Assembly (NCBI GenBank): GCA_037447655.1
Contig: JBBHKE010001671.1
Span: 186,001-250,000, forward strand
DNA: 64,000 nucleotides
Direction of reading: 5' to 3'
Source of the DNA: Zygnema cylindricum
Lineage: Eukaryota; Streptophyta; Zygnematophyceae; Zygnematales; Zygnemataceae
The position numbers were made by a program, and so were the translations under genes. A model generated the notes under the pieces. It was not told the DNA's origin, made no database searches, and worked only from the letters and a program-made list of their open reading frames with translations. Below are positions 20,450 through 30,425 of this stretch, piece by piece; position 1 is the first letter of the stretch; every line of letters begins with the position of its first letter.

Positions 20450-21212
20450 TGTTGTCCATAGCCTATTTCAGCCATGGATTACTCACGGAAACACCCATAG
20501 ACTACCTCAAAAACAGTTGTGTTTCAGACAGCACAGATTACTCCAAACTGAACAGAATCACCTCAAACTGTACCAATAAGCATTATACCATATACACTAT
20601 TAACTCCCAAAGTTACAGCTAAATCCATTAAGGCATCTAGAAGATATAGGCTCCAGAGTTTCACAAAAACAGCTGACAAAATCACAAACTAACCACTTAC
20701 ACTGCTCAAAGAATCTTACAGAGATTCTTGAATACAATGAAACTTCACACACATCCATATTCTATATCATTGAATAACTCCTAAAAGTTTCACATGAAAG
20801 CACCAAACAAAATGATCACACCAACAGGTCAAAGATGCAGAAAACAGTTTGTCATTGCTTTGATAAACTTGACTACGATGCATAAAATAATCTAAGTCCT
20901 GCAAGTTATACTCACTCTACGGAGGCATACCATCCGTACTGTATCACTCTAATAAACTAATTAGTCAAAAGGACAAACCTCTGTTTTACAGAATATTTAC
21001 ACCGCACTCTTCGTATGTCAGAAACCAAGCTACTACTAAGCAACTACTAAGCTACCACTACCGTACAATCATCATTACTCGAAATCTATCCTAGTCATAT
21101 TATCTGCAGCTGCGCTAGCTGCGCTGGCTGCGCTTGTCCGTACGGATCATACAAATAGCCGCAGCTATGTGACTTAACTACATCGCAGCTCCGCCGTAAC
21201 GCCGGCGCTTAT

Positions 21213-22403
21213 TGTTGAAATTTAAGTATTTGCTAGGTCTAGAGTTTGTAAATATAAAAGGCAAAAAGGGGACAGTGAGAGCCTGCCTCTAACTCTTCAC
21301 TCAAGTCCCCACACTTGTCGCAGTCACTGAAGACTTGAGGAGGAGTTGGATCCATGGATGCCTAGGCTGTCCAAAGAGGACAGGAAGGCCAATCTTGATG
21401 GAGTCATCTAAAATATTGACGGATCCAGGATTTGATCCTGGTACCTTTGTTCCGTCCAACTGGCCGTTAGCTTTAACCAATATGACTAGAGCCAGTGCTA
21501 AAGTATATTAGGTATTACAGATATTTATATTATTACACGTAGACTAGTTCGTATAACGGGAAATAGATACGCACTACATAGATACAGTTTTGTATAGTAC
21601 GGAGTACGATTTAATGTATTTTATGAAACGGATACCGCGCATTTGTTTCGAACGCGAAACAAATATCGCGCGCGTATTTTCAACGACTAAAATTGTATCC
21701 GGTTTGATCGGACGGCCACGATAGGTGCCGCGATCACGGAACATGTACTTTTGGCGTTTTTCATCCATCGCCACGTCATATGACACGTGGCGAGACAATG
21801 TTGGATTGCGGCGACTCCAGAGATTGCGGAAACAAATCCGGCTATGACACGTGTCGACAATTTACCCATGTTGTACAATGGCCGTACATGAAGTACACCG
21901 GCACCTGTACTTTTCTGTACGACACAGTAATTTGATTGGTGCCGTACTTCAGTAGATAGAGTTTTAGAGGGGGAATAGGACTTAGAAAATTTTGGGTAGA
22001 TAGCTGTCTCTCCCAGAGAGCACCTTGTATAAATGGCAAACTTTGATCAGCCATAACTATCAATTTACTTGACCATTTTCAGTGATTCTTTTTGCTGCGC
22101 ACTCAAGGGAGTCCAAGCTACACAGGGGTGTAGTCGGTCAGAGTTTTTGTCTTCCAGGGTGGCTACATTTTAAAGGGAAAGTCAAAGTGGGTGAATGTGT
22201 CCAAATCTCATATTCTAACTTTGCATTCTGTGGTGGAACTGACCACACAGAAAGTGTTATTTCACAAGGGTGAATCTATATTGGGGTTTTGATTGTAAAG
22301 GGGTCAGTCACTTGGGTTTATATTAACTTGGAGTCGGCACTATCTAGATTAGCTTCTTTTGGATCTGCATACTCTGAGGGCCAATGGAGGTCTCAGAGTT
22401 TAA
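21213..22403 (+). repeat. E1 5' LTR
   Basis: 1191 bp, TGTTGAAATTTAAG...CAGAGTTTAA. It carries a hairpin (21289-21349), a tRNA T-arm-like block (near 21428-21450), two G-boxes about 60 bp apart (near 21784 and 21847) and a TATAAAT box at 22028-22034. The closing bases hold the gag ATG. Confidence 0.9.
22028..22034 (+). promoter_or_regulatory. TATA box in family E LTR
   Basis: TATAAAT in the context CACCTTGTATAAATGGC, conserved at 24907-24913 and, on the minus strand, at 26354-26360 and 29602-29608. It lies about 370 bp before the LTR end. The homologous place in B LTRs reads GTACAAAAGG, so B copies may have lost this box. Confidence 0.65.
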
Positions 22404-22702
22404 GGTTATGGGCCCACCATCTAGGGACACCTATGGTGAGGGGAGCTAGGCTCTCAGCTATGGTACCACATGTAGGGATTAAAACTGAAGAAAATGACAC
22501 AAAAATATGGGAATACAAAAACACTATAGCAAAACATCTCATACTTAGATATGTGTCTAAGTCGATAGCTATCACTCTTTTAAGTCTAACCAAAGCTTCA
22601 GATATATGGGAAGCACTAATTCAGATTTATAAGAGTGAGACTATTCAGAGGCAGCAATTAGTAAAACAGGAAATAGATGCCTACGTTTATAAAGGCGGGT
22701 AG
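22384..22702 (+). pseudogene. Gag N-terminal part, E1
   Basis: It starts at an LTR ATG and reads through the PBS. Compared with E2, about 240 bp are deleted right after the first Gag block (junction near 22425-22430), shifting the frame. The UBN2-like region (AKHLILRYVSKSIAITLL, DIWEALIQIYKS) is intact in the next frame. An extra G in a G-run near 22695 (GGCGGG against GGCGG in E2) shifts the frame again. Confidence 0.8.
22404..22418 (+). promoter_or_regulatory. E1 primer-binding site
   Basis: GGTTATGGGCCCACC immediately after the 5' LTR, identical to the B1 site. Confidence 0.8.
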
Positions 22703-24053
22703 CATGATAGAGTTTTGCAATGATATTGCTGCGTTATACGTTGAGCTTACTAGTGCGGGATATGTAGAATCTGAGGAGAGTAAGATTAATACACTACTTA
22801 TGAAACTCCCAGATGAGTACGAAAACATCATTTGTCGTATGCAGGCAATAGATGGCTCCTCATGGACTTGGAGCTTTACCATGGGGATAATTCTTGTGAG
22901 GGAAAGCACTTTGGAGCTTCGTAGGGGAAAGGACAGGGTCAATGCATTTTCAGCTGGTGGTGATTGGCGGAAGCGTGATGAGAGGAACGGCGGTCACGAG
23001 CGGAAGCGTGATGAGAGGAACGGTGGTGACGAGCGGAAGCGTGATGAGAGAAAGAAAGACAAAGGTAAACCTTATCGGAACTTTGGTGGAAAGAGAGGGA
23101 GAGGAAAAGGCACGGGAGCTTTGAAAAAAGGGGTTTGCTTCTTTTGTAGGGAACCTGGTCATTATATGGAGGAATGCCCTTGTTTGGAAAAACTTAGAAG
23201 TAGGAATGTGGATGAGGAGGACGAAGAGGAAGAGGAGAAAGAGGATGAAGAAAAATTGGAGCTTTTTCACATTGGTAGAATGGGGAAGAGAGAAAAGTAC
23301 ACAGAAATTGGACGAAGGCAACAATGTGCTTTTGGAGGTATAAGGGAAGTAAAGAGAGAGGAGATACTTGAGGAAGTTCAAAATATTGAGGATAGTTTCA
23401 TAAATATTTTGGAAACAGAAAACTGGTCGGAAAGGGAGACTTCAACGGATTCCGAGGAAAGGGGAGAATTAATTCTAGAGGGGGTTTTAAAGGATAGGGG
23501 AGAAGAGAAATATTTGACTAAAGGTTTAGGGGAGAAAAAATATTTATTGGGAATTAAAATAGAAAGTGATAGTGGAAAGAATTCCATGGGAGACAGTGAG
23601 GGAAGTTCAGAAAATGGGGTAATTATCATGGATAAAAATATGAGTACGGAAGATGTAGATCTTATGAGGAACTTAGTGGGGACTAGTGGTTTTTGGGAAT
23701 ATTTGGAGGTGGATGGATTTGACATCACTACTTGGTGTGATGTCTCTTGTGAAGATGTGCCTGTAAAAGGGTTATCATCCGGGTATGTGTTGCAGGTTGG
23801 GGATGGGGCTGATTGTTGGAAATGCAAAATAGAAAGTAGATTTTGGTTGGATGAAAAGGGAAGGAGGTGGATAAAATCTTTGATCGAATTTTTGAAAAGT
23901 GGCATGCAAAATAAAATGTATGATCGACAAGATGAAATTATTTTTGGTCATCTAATACACTTTCTTAAATATAAAAATATTCGCTTGAAGCTTCATGAAG
24001 GAAAAAGGAAAAAGGAAAGAAAAATATATTATATATGTATTTGTTGTTTTTGA
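22703..24053 (+). CDS. Gag C-terminus, CCHC knuckle and collapsed Pol remnant, E1
   Basis: An open frame of about 450 codons. It holds the end of the capsid-like region (SMIEFCNDIAALYVELTSAG, LPDEYENIICR), a 33-bp tandem repeat encoding (D/H)ERKRDERNGG three times, a knuckle CFFCREPGHYMEEC and an acidic run. It then resumes matches to B pol in order: QQCAFGG (just before protease), GEKKYLLGIKIE (end of RT), ITTWCDVSCEDVP and GYVLQVGDG (RNase H start), WIKSLIEFLKSGMQNK and KNIRLKLHEGK. Protease, integrase and the RT catalytic core are gone, and the RNase H Glu block is lost. The frame remains open, which suggests selection on Gag or recent decay only. Confidence 0.85.
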
Positions 24054-24079
24054 TGGGAGTTGAAAGTAAGTGGACTAGA

Positions 24080-24091
24080 AAATAAGGGGAG
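24080..24091 (+). promoter_or_regulatory. E1 polypurine tract
   Basis: AAATAAGGGGAG abuts the 3' LTR. It is identical to the tract in B2, consistent with mobilisation by B-type reverse transcriptase. Confidence 0.75.
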
Positions 24092-25282
24092 TGTTGAAAT
24101 TTAAGTATTTGTTAGGTCTAGAGTTTGTAAATATAAAAGGCAAAAAGGGGACAGTGAGAGCCTGCCTCTAACTCTTCACTCAAGTCCCCACACTTGTCAC
24201 AGTCACTGAAGACTTGAGGAGGAGTTGGATCCATGGATGCCTAGGCTGTCCAAAGAGGACAGGAAGGCCAATCTTGATGGAGTTATCTAAAATATTGACG
24301 GATCCAGGATTTGATCCTGGTACCTTTGTTCCGTCTAACTGGCCGTTAGCTTTAACCAATATGACTAGAGCCAGTGCTAAAGTATATTAGGTATTACATA
24401 TATTTATATTATTACACATAGAGTAGTTCGTATAACGGGAAATAGATACGCACTACATAGATACAGTTTTGTATAGTACGGAGTACGATTTAATGTATTT
24501 TATGAAACGGATACCGCGCATTTGTTTCGAACGCGAAACAAATATCGCGCGCGTATTTTCAACGACTAAAATTGTATCCAGTTTGATCGGACGGCCACGA
24601 TAGGTGCCGCGATCACGGAACATGTACTTTTGGCGTTTTTCATCCATCGCCACGTCATATGACACGTGGCGAGACAATGTTGGATTGCGGCGACTCCAGA
24701 GATTGCGGAAACAAATCCGGCTATGACACGTGTCGACAATTTACCCATGTTGTACAATGGCCGTACAGAAAGTACACCGGCACCTGTACTTTTCTGTACG
24801 ACACAGTAATTTGATTGGTGCCGTACTTCAGTAGATAGAGTTTTAGACGGGGAATAGGACTTAGAAAATTTTGGGTAGATAGCTGTCTCTCCCAGAGAGC
24901 ACCTTGTATAAATGGCAAACTTTGATCAGCCATAACTATCAATTTACTTGACCATTTTCAGTGATTCTTTTTGCTACCGACTCAAGGGAGTCCACGCTAC
25001 ATAGGGGTGTAGTCGGTCAGAGTTTTTGTCTGCCAGGGTGGCTGCATTTCAAAAGGAAAGTCAAAGTGGGTGAATGTGTCCAAATCTCATATTCTAACTT
25101 TGCATTCTGTGGTGGAACTGACCACACAGAAAGTGTTATTTCACAGGGGTGAATCTATATTGGGGTTCTGACTGTAAAGGGGTCAGTCATTTGGGTTTAT
25201 ATTAACTTGGAGTCGGCACTATCTACATTAGCTTCTTTTGGATCTGCATACTCTGAGGGCCAATGGAGGTCTCAGAGTTTCA
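24092..25282 (+). repeat. E1 3' LTR
   Basis: 1191 bp, the same length as the 5' LTR, with only scattered single-base differences seen (for example GTCGCAG against GTCACAG in the hairpin loop). Confidence 0.9.
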
Positions 25283-25482
25283 CTTATTCCAACATTCCGT
25301 TTATTTTACATCGGATCCCTTCGCGATCCGCCATCCATTCGTCACAACTTTTTCACACCACTCAATTATATCAATCCGTTCGCTCCCCCAATTCGTAAAT
25401 CTATTCAAACCTCCATATTAAATCTAATTAGCAGTTACGGGCAAACTGTCTCGTACACACGAAACTGACTTTCAAAACAACA

Positions 25483-25979
25483 ATGGGCCCACCCTCTAAG
25501 GTACCAATCATTAATGGAATTGGCTTCATATACTGGGAAAGTATGATCATAGGAGCTCTATGCGAAAAAAGGTTTTGGGGATAGTGAGTGGACGGTTGGG
25601 GCGTCCATCAAGTCTTGGAATTCCTCCAGGGTTTGGAGGAAGCACATTCACCACGAAAGAGGATCCACCTTCAAAAGAGGAAACAAAACAACGAGAGGTG
25701 GTGGACAAAGGAAAGGAGAAGGAGGCGACCACACCAATAGCAACTGGTTCGGCATTCATGTCACCTATTCCGAGGAACGAGGAGAATGATACTAAAACCT
25801 GGGACTTCAACAATATGGCGGCAAAGCACTTCATCCTACGCCATCTCACTCAAGGACTTGCATGTCCTCATTTGCAGGTACAAAGGGCATCCGATCTTTG
25901 GATGGCTCTCATAGAGATGTACAGAAGTGGTACGATTCAGCAACAATAGTTGGCTGATCACAAAGTTAAGGAGTATATA
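25483..25979 (+). pseudogene. B2 Gag, first segment
   Basis: It begins at the PBS remnant with MGPPSKVPIINGIGFIYW and continues through the Lys/Glu linker to the KVKEYIYN region, where E2 inserted. Stops near 25590 and 25947 and a frameshift near 25570 interrupt it. The sequence closely follows B1 gag. Confidence 0.82.
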
Positions 25980-26941
25980 TACAATGAAACTCTGAGACCT
26001 CCATTGGCCCTCAGAGTATGCAGATCCAAAAGAAGCTAACCTAGATAGTGCCGACTCCAAGTTGATATAAACCCAAATGACTGACCCCTTGACAGTCAAA
26101 ACCCCAATATAGATTCACCCCTGTGAAATAACACTTCCTGTGTGCTCAGTTCCACCACAGAATGCAAAGTTAGAATATGAGATTTGGACACATTCACCCA
26201 CTTTGACTTTCCCTTAGAAATACAGCCACCTTGGCAGACAAAAAATCTGACCGACTACACCCTTGTGTAGCCTGGACTCCCCTCAGTCCGCAGCAAAAAG
26301 AATCACTGTAAATGGTCAAGTTAATTGATAGTTATGGCTGCCCAAAGTTCGCCATTTATACAGGGTGCTCTCTGGGAGAGGCAGCTGCCTACCCAAATTT
26401 TTTCTAAGTCCTATTCCATCTCTAAAACTCTATCTACTAAAGTACGGCACCAATCAAATTACTGTGTTGTATAGAAAAGTACAGGTGCCGGTGTACTTTA
26501 TGTACGGCCATTGTACGACATGGCCAAAATGTCGACACGTGTCATATCCGGATTTTTTCCCGTAATCTCCGGAGTTGCCGCAATCCAATGTAGTGTTACC
26601 ACGTGTCACTCAATGTGGCGGTGATCGCAAACCGCCAAAATCGTACGCCGCGATCTCGGCATCTTTCGCGGCCGTCCGATCAATTTTGGATTTCAATCGT
26701 GGCCGTCATAAATACCTGCGCGGTATTCTTTCCGGCATCAAACAAACTGCGCGGTATTTATTTCGTATACGTACCGTACGTCGTACTTTACACAACTGTT
26801 TCTATGGATTATGCATATAGTTCTAGTTTAATGAATTAGTGTTATTGTCACAGTTTAAATAAATATCATACCCGTCAATTTGTAATACAATTTAGACTAT
26901 CTGGATATGACTACCGGCTACTGCGGTTGTGACACATGGGA

Positions 26942-26970
26942 GGTACCAGGATCAAATCCTGGCTCTGTCA
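26942..26970 (+). other. Initiator-tRNA-like T-arm in the E2 LTR
   Basis: GGTACCAGGATCAAATCCTG continuing GCTCTGTCA. It forms a CCAGG/CCTGG stem with a 7-base ATCAAAT loop, close to the initiator tRNA-Met T-arm (loop AUCGAAA, then CUCUGAU). The second E2 LTR has it at 30190-30218. Confidence 0.55.
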
Positions 26971-27041
26971 AAACTACTTTTAGAGAAAACCCCCTATAAA
27001 AAAACTGTGTGTCTCCCTCTAGACAGCACAGGCAGCCATGC

Positions 27042-27101
27042 CTAACTCCTCCTCAAGTCTTCAGTGACTGCGACAAGTGTGGGGACTTGAGGAGGAGTTA
27101 G
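27042..27101. other. Perfect 18-bp hairpin in the family E U3
   Basis: Arms 27042-27059 and 27084-27101 (CTAACTCCTCCTCAAGTC and its complement) around a 24-base loop containing the sequence read on the minus strand as CACTTGTCGCAGTCACTGA. It is repeated at 30290-30349; imperfect versions are in E1 and in B LTRs. Confidence 0.75.
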
Positions 27102-27194
27102 AGGCAGGCTGTCAATATCTACTATTTTGCTTTTTATTTTGCAATCTCTAAACCTAGAAAATACTTGAATTCCAACACTCCCCTTATTATCTAG

Positions 27195-27226
27195 TCTATA
27201 TATATATATATATATATATATATTTT
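27195..27226. repeat. TA microsatellite in E2
   Basis: An uninterrupted (TA)n tract near the 3' end of the E2 interior, followed by a T/A-rich stretch. Confidence 0.8.
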
Positions 27227-27229
27227 ATT

Positions 27230-28156
27230 TTATTTTTTCAACTTCCACAAACAAGTAAACAAACATCCCCTCCCCTTTTTCCTTTTCTTTTTCCTTTTTC
27301 CTTTTCCTTTCATAAAACTGAAGTATTTAACACAGTGCATTAAATTAACTGAAATAATAGTTGCATCACACATTTTATTTAACATCCCATTTTTCATAAA
27401 TTCGAGCAAAGATTTTATCCACTTCATCACTTTTTTATCCACACACCAACAGATTTCCCTCTTGCGATCCAAACAGCCAGCCCCATCCCCAATCTGCAAC
27501 ATACACCCAGATGCTAACCCTTTTACAGGCACATCTTCACAAGTGACATCACACCAAGTAGTGATGTCAAATCCATCCACCCCCAAATATTCCCAAAAAA
27601 CACTAGTCCCCACTAAGTTCCTTATAAGATCTACATCTTTCGTACTCATATTTTTATCCATGATAGTTACCCTATTTTCTGAACTTCCCTCACTTTCTCC
27701 CATGGAATTCTTTCCACTATTACTTTCTAATTTAATTCCCAATAAATATTTCTTCTCCCCTAAACCTTTAATCAAATATTTCTCTTCTCCCCTATTCTTT
27801 GAAACCTCTTCGAGTTTCACTTCTCCCCTTTCCTCGGAATTCGTTGAAGTCTCCCTTTCCGACCAGTTTTCTGGTTCCCTATTATCTATAAAGTTATCTT
27901 GATTAATTTTATCTTTCCCGTTTTCACTTATGGATCCTAGAATTGACTTTCTCATTTCTAAGGCATACACTCTACACTCCTCGACATCCTCAAGTACCTC
28001 GTCTCTCTTTACTTCCCTTATACCTCCAAAAGCACACTGTTGCCTTCGTGCAATTACTGTGTGTTTTTCTTTCTTCCCCATACTACTAATCCGGAGAAGC
28101 TCTAAAATATCTTCATGCTCTTTCTCCTCTTCCCCTTCTTCCTCCTCATCCACATT
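27230..28156 (-). pseudogene. Collapsed Pol remnant, E2
   Basis: About 308 codons after a stop (28157-28159) where E1 has Arg. It shows the same ordered remnants as E1 (QQCAFGG, GEKKYLLGIKLE, ITTWCDVTCEDVP, WIKSLLEFMKNGM) plus an extra segment (EECRVYALEMRKSILG...) absent from E1. The start codon assigned to such a frame would be non-ATG, so it is best read as a continuation of Gag. Confidence 0.82.
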
Positions 28157-28523
28157 TCAACTTCTAAGTTTTTCCAAATAAGGGCATTCCTCCATATAAT
28201 GACCCGGTTCCCTACAAAAGAAGCAAACCCACTTTTTCAAAGCTCCCCTTTCTTTTCCTCTCCCTCTCTTTCCACCAAAGTTCCGATAAGGTTTACCTTT
28301 GTCTTTCTTTCTCTCATCACGCTTCCGCTCGTCACCACCGTTCCTCTCATCACGCTTCCGCTCATCACCACCGTTCCTCTCATCACGCTTCCGCTCGTCA
28401 CCGCCGTTCCTCTCATCACGCTTCCGCCAATCACCACCAGCTGAAAAATGCATTGACCCTGTCCCTTCCCCTACGAAGCTCCAAAGTGCTTTCCCTCACA
28501 AGAATTATCCCCATGGTAAAGCT
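28157..28523 (-). pseudogene. Gag nucleocapsid region with Arg-rich repeats, E2
   Basis: Four copies of the 33-bp unit encoding (D)ERKRDERNGG (E1 has three), then a basic KPYRNFGGKRGRGK tract and the knuckle CFFCREPGHYMEEC. A frameshift near 28450 separates it from the upstream Gag frame. Confidence 0.85.
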
Positions 28524-29252
28524 CTAAGTCCATGAGGAGCCATCCATTGCCTGCATACGACAAATTATGTTTTCGTACTCATCTGGGAGTTTCATAATTA
28601 GTGTATTAATCTTACTCTCCTCAAATTCTACATATCCCGCACTAGTAAGCTCAACATATAACGCAGCAATATCATTGCAAAACTCTATCATGCTACCGCC
28701 TTTATAAACGTAGGCATCTATTTTCTGTTTTACTAATTGCTGCCTCTGAATAGTCTCACTCTTATAAATCTGAGTTAGTGCTTCCCATATCTCTGAAGAC
28801 TTGGTTAGACTTAAAAGAGTGATAGCTATCGACTTAGACACATATCTAAGTATGAGATGTTTTGCTATAGTGTTTTTGTATTCCCATATTTTCCTGTCAT
28901 TTTCTTCAGTTTTAATCCCTATATGTGGTACCATAGCTGAGAGCCTAGCTCCCCTCACCATAGGTGTCCCTTTTTCCTTCTCCCCTATTTCCCCATCCAC
29001 GGAAAGGTTTTTCCCTTCACCTTCCGTTGCATCTGAACTCTGGATGATATTCTGGACAGTCTCAGATGATTCTCCATAGTAAGCTCCTCCAAAGCTAGTT
29101 GGCGGACATCTCACTTGTCCCGCAACAATTCCCCATAAGTGCTTCTCGAAAAGCAATCCCTCCATTGTAAACGCCCAATACGTGAAGCCTGTTCCATCAA
29201 ACATAGGCACCCTAGATGGTGGGCCCATAACGTGAAACTCTGAGACCTCCAT
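28524..29252 (-). CDS. Gag N-terminal and capsid-like part, E2
   Basis: 242 codons from an ATG 20 bases inside the 5' LTR (MEVSEFHVMGPPSRVP). It contains the Gag entry block MFDGTGFTYWAF, an acidic linker, HLILRYVSKSIAITLL, EIWEALTQIYKS and LPDEYENIICRMQAMDGSSWT. It ends at a TAG that is TGG in E1, so the natural frame went on. This is the most complete Gag N-terminus of family E. Confidence 0.88.
   Translation of the reverse strand: MEVSEFHVMGPPSRVPMFDGTGFTYWAFTMEGLLFEKHLWGIVAGQVRCPPTSFGGAYYGESSETVQNIIQSSDATEGEGKNLSVDGEIGEKEKGTPMVRGARLSAMVPHIGIKTEENDRKIWEYKNTIAKHLILRYVSKSIAITLLSLTKSSEIWEALTQIYKSETIQRQQLVKQKIDAYVYKGGSMIEFCNDIAALYVELTSAGYVEFEESKINTLIMKLPDEYENIICRMQAMDGSSWT
29218..29232 (-). 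promoter_or_regulatory. E2 primer-binding site
   Basis: Minus strand CGTTATGGGCCCACC, one mismatch (first base) from the B1 and E1 site. Confidence 0.75.
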
Positions 29253-30425
29253 TGGCCCTCAGAGTATGCGTATCCAAAAGAAGCTAATCTAGATAGTGCC
29301 GACTCCAAGTTGATATAAACCCAAATGACTGACCCTTTGACAGTCAAAACCCCAATATAGATTCACCCTTGTGAAATAACACTTCTTGTGTGCTCAGTTC
29401 CACCACAGAATGCAAAGTTAGAATATGAGATTTGGACACATTCACCCACTTTGACTTTCCCTTTAAAATGTAGCCACCCTGGAAGACAAAAACTCTGACC
29501 GACTACACCCCTGTGTAGCGTGGACTCCCCTGAGTCCGCAGCAAAAAGAATCACTGTAAATGGTCAAGTAAATTGATAGTTATGGCTGCCCAAAGTTTGC
29601 CATTTATACAGGGTGCTCTCTGGGAGAGGCAACTGCCTACCCAAAATTTATCTAAGTCCTATTCCCTCTCTAAAACTCTATCTATTGAAGTACGGCACCA
29701 ATCAAATTACTATGTCGTACAGAAAAGTACAGGTGCCGGTGTACTTCATGTACGGCCATTGTACGACATGGCCAAAATGTCGACACGTGTCATATCCGGA
29801 TTTGTTCCCGTAATCTCCGGAGTTGCCGCAATCCAATGTAGTGTTACCACGTGTCACTCAATGTGGCGGTGATCGCAAACCGCCAAAATCGTACACCGCA
29901 ATCTCGGCATCTTTCGCGGCCGTCCGATCAATTTTGGATTTCAATCGTGGCCGTCATAAATACATGCGCGGTATTCTTTCCGGCGTCAAACAAACTGCGC
30001 GGTATTTATTTCGTATACGTACCGTACGTCGTACTTTACACAACTGTTTCTATGGAGTATGCATATAGTTTTAGTTTAATGAATTAGTGTTATTGTAACA
30101 GTTTAAATAAATATCATACCCGTCAATTTGTAATACAATTTAGACTATCTAGATAAGACTACCGGCTACTGCGGTTGTGACACATGGGAGGTACCAGGAT
30201 CAAATCCTGGCTCTGTCAAAACTACTTTTAGAGAAAACCCCCTATAAAACAACTGTCTGTCTCCCTCTAGACAGCACAGGCAGCCATGCCTAACTCCTCC
30301 TCAAGTCTTCAGTGACTGCGACAAGTGTGGGGACTTGAGGAGGAGTTAGAGGCAGGCTGTCAATATCTACTATTTTGCTTTTTATTTTGCAATCTCTAGA
30401 CCTAGAAAATACTTGAATTCCAACA
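29233..30425 (-). repeat. E2 5' LTR
   Basis: 1193 bp. Hairpin arms at 30290-30307 and 30332-30349; T-arm-like block at 30190-30218; TATA box (minus strand) at 29602-29608. It differs from the 3' LTR at scattered positions. Confidence 0.9.

Larger units (their letters stand above)
21213..25282 (+). mobile_element. Non-autonomous Copia-derived element E1
   Basis: 4070 bp with 1191-bp LTRs, a PBS, a polypurine tract and a 1688-bp interior, flanked by a perfect CTTAT duplication (21208-21212 and 25283-25287). The interior encodes only Gag and a collapsed remnant of Pol. No protease, integrase or complete RT is encoded. The two LTRs differ at only a few positions in the stretches I compared, so this is one of the youngest insertions here. 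E2 is a second copy. Confidence 0.9.
20450..25482. mobile_element. Family D solo LTR (D1), split by E1
   Basis: Solo LTR of about 958 bp in two pieces, 20450-21212 and 25288-25482, starting TGTTGTCCATAGCC and ending ...AAAACAACA. It aligns with both LTRs of D2. Its own target duplication is ATAGG/ATGGG. No family D internal sequence is present, so the element was reduced by LTR-LTR recombination before or after E1 inserted. Confidence 0.85.
25985..27177 (-). repeat. E2 3' LTR
   Basis: 1193 bp, ending on the plus strand in ...TTCCAACA next to the polypurine tract (CTCCCCTTATT, 27178 onward). A perfect 18-bp hairpin lies at 27042-27101. An initiator-tRNA T-arm-like block lies at 26942-26970. 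Confidence 0.9.
25985..30425 (-). mobile_element. Non-autonomous Copia-derived element E2
   Basis: 4441 bp on the minus strand with 1193-bp LTRs and a 2055-bp interior, flanked by a perfect TACAA duplication (25980-25984 and 30426-30430) within B2 gag. It is the longer relative of E1 and keeps the Gag N-terminus that E1 lost. It carries at least two nonsense changes and one frameshift. Confidence 0.9.

Noticed and set aside
27462-28535. Ser/Pro/Phe-rich ORFs on the plus strand opposite E2
   Set aside because: Antisense shadows of the purine-rich E2 Gag/Pol remnant.
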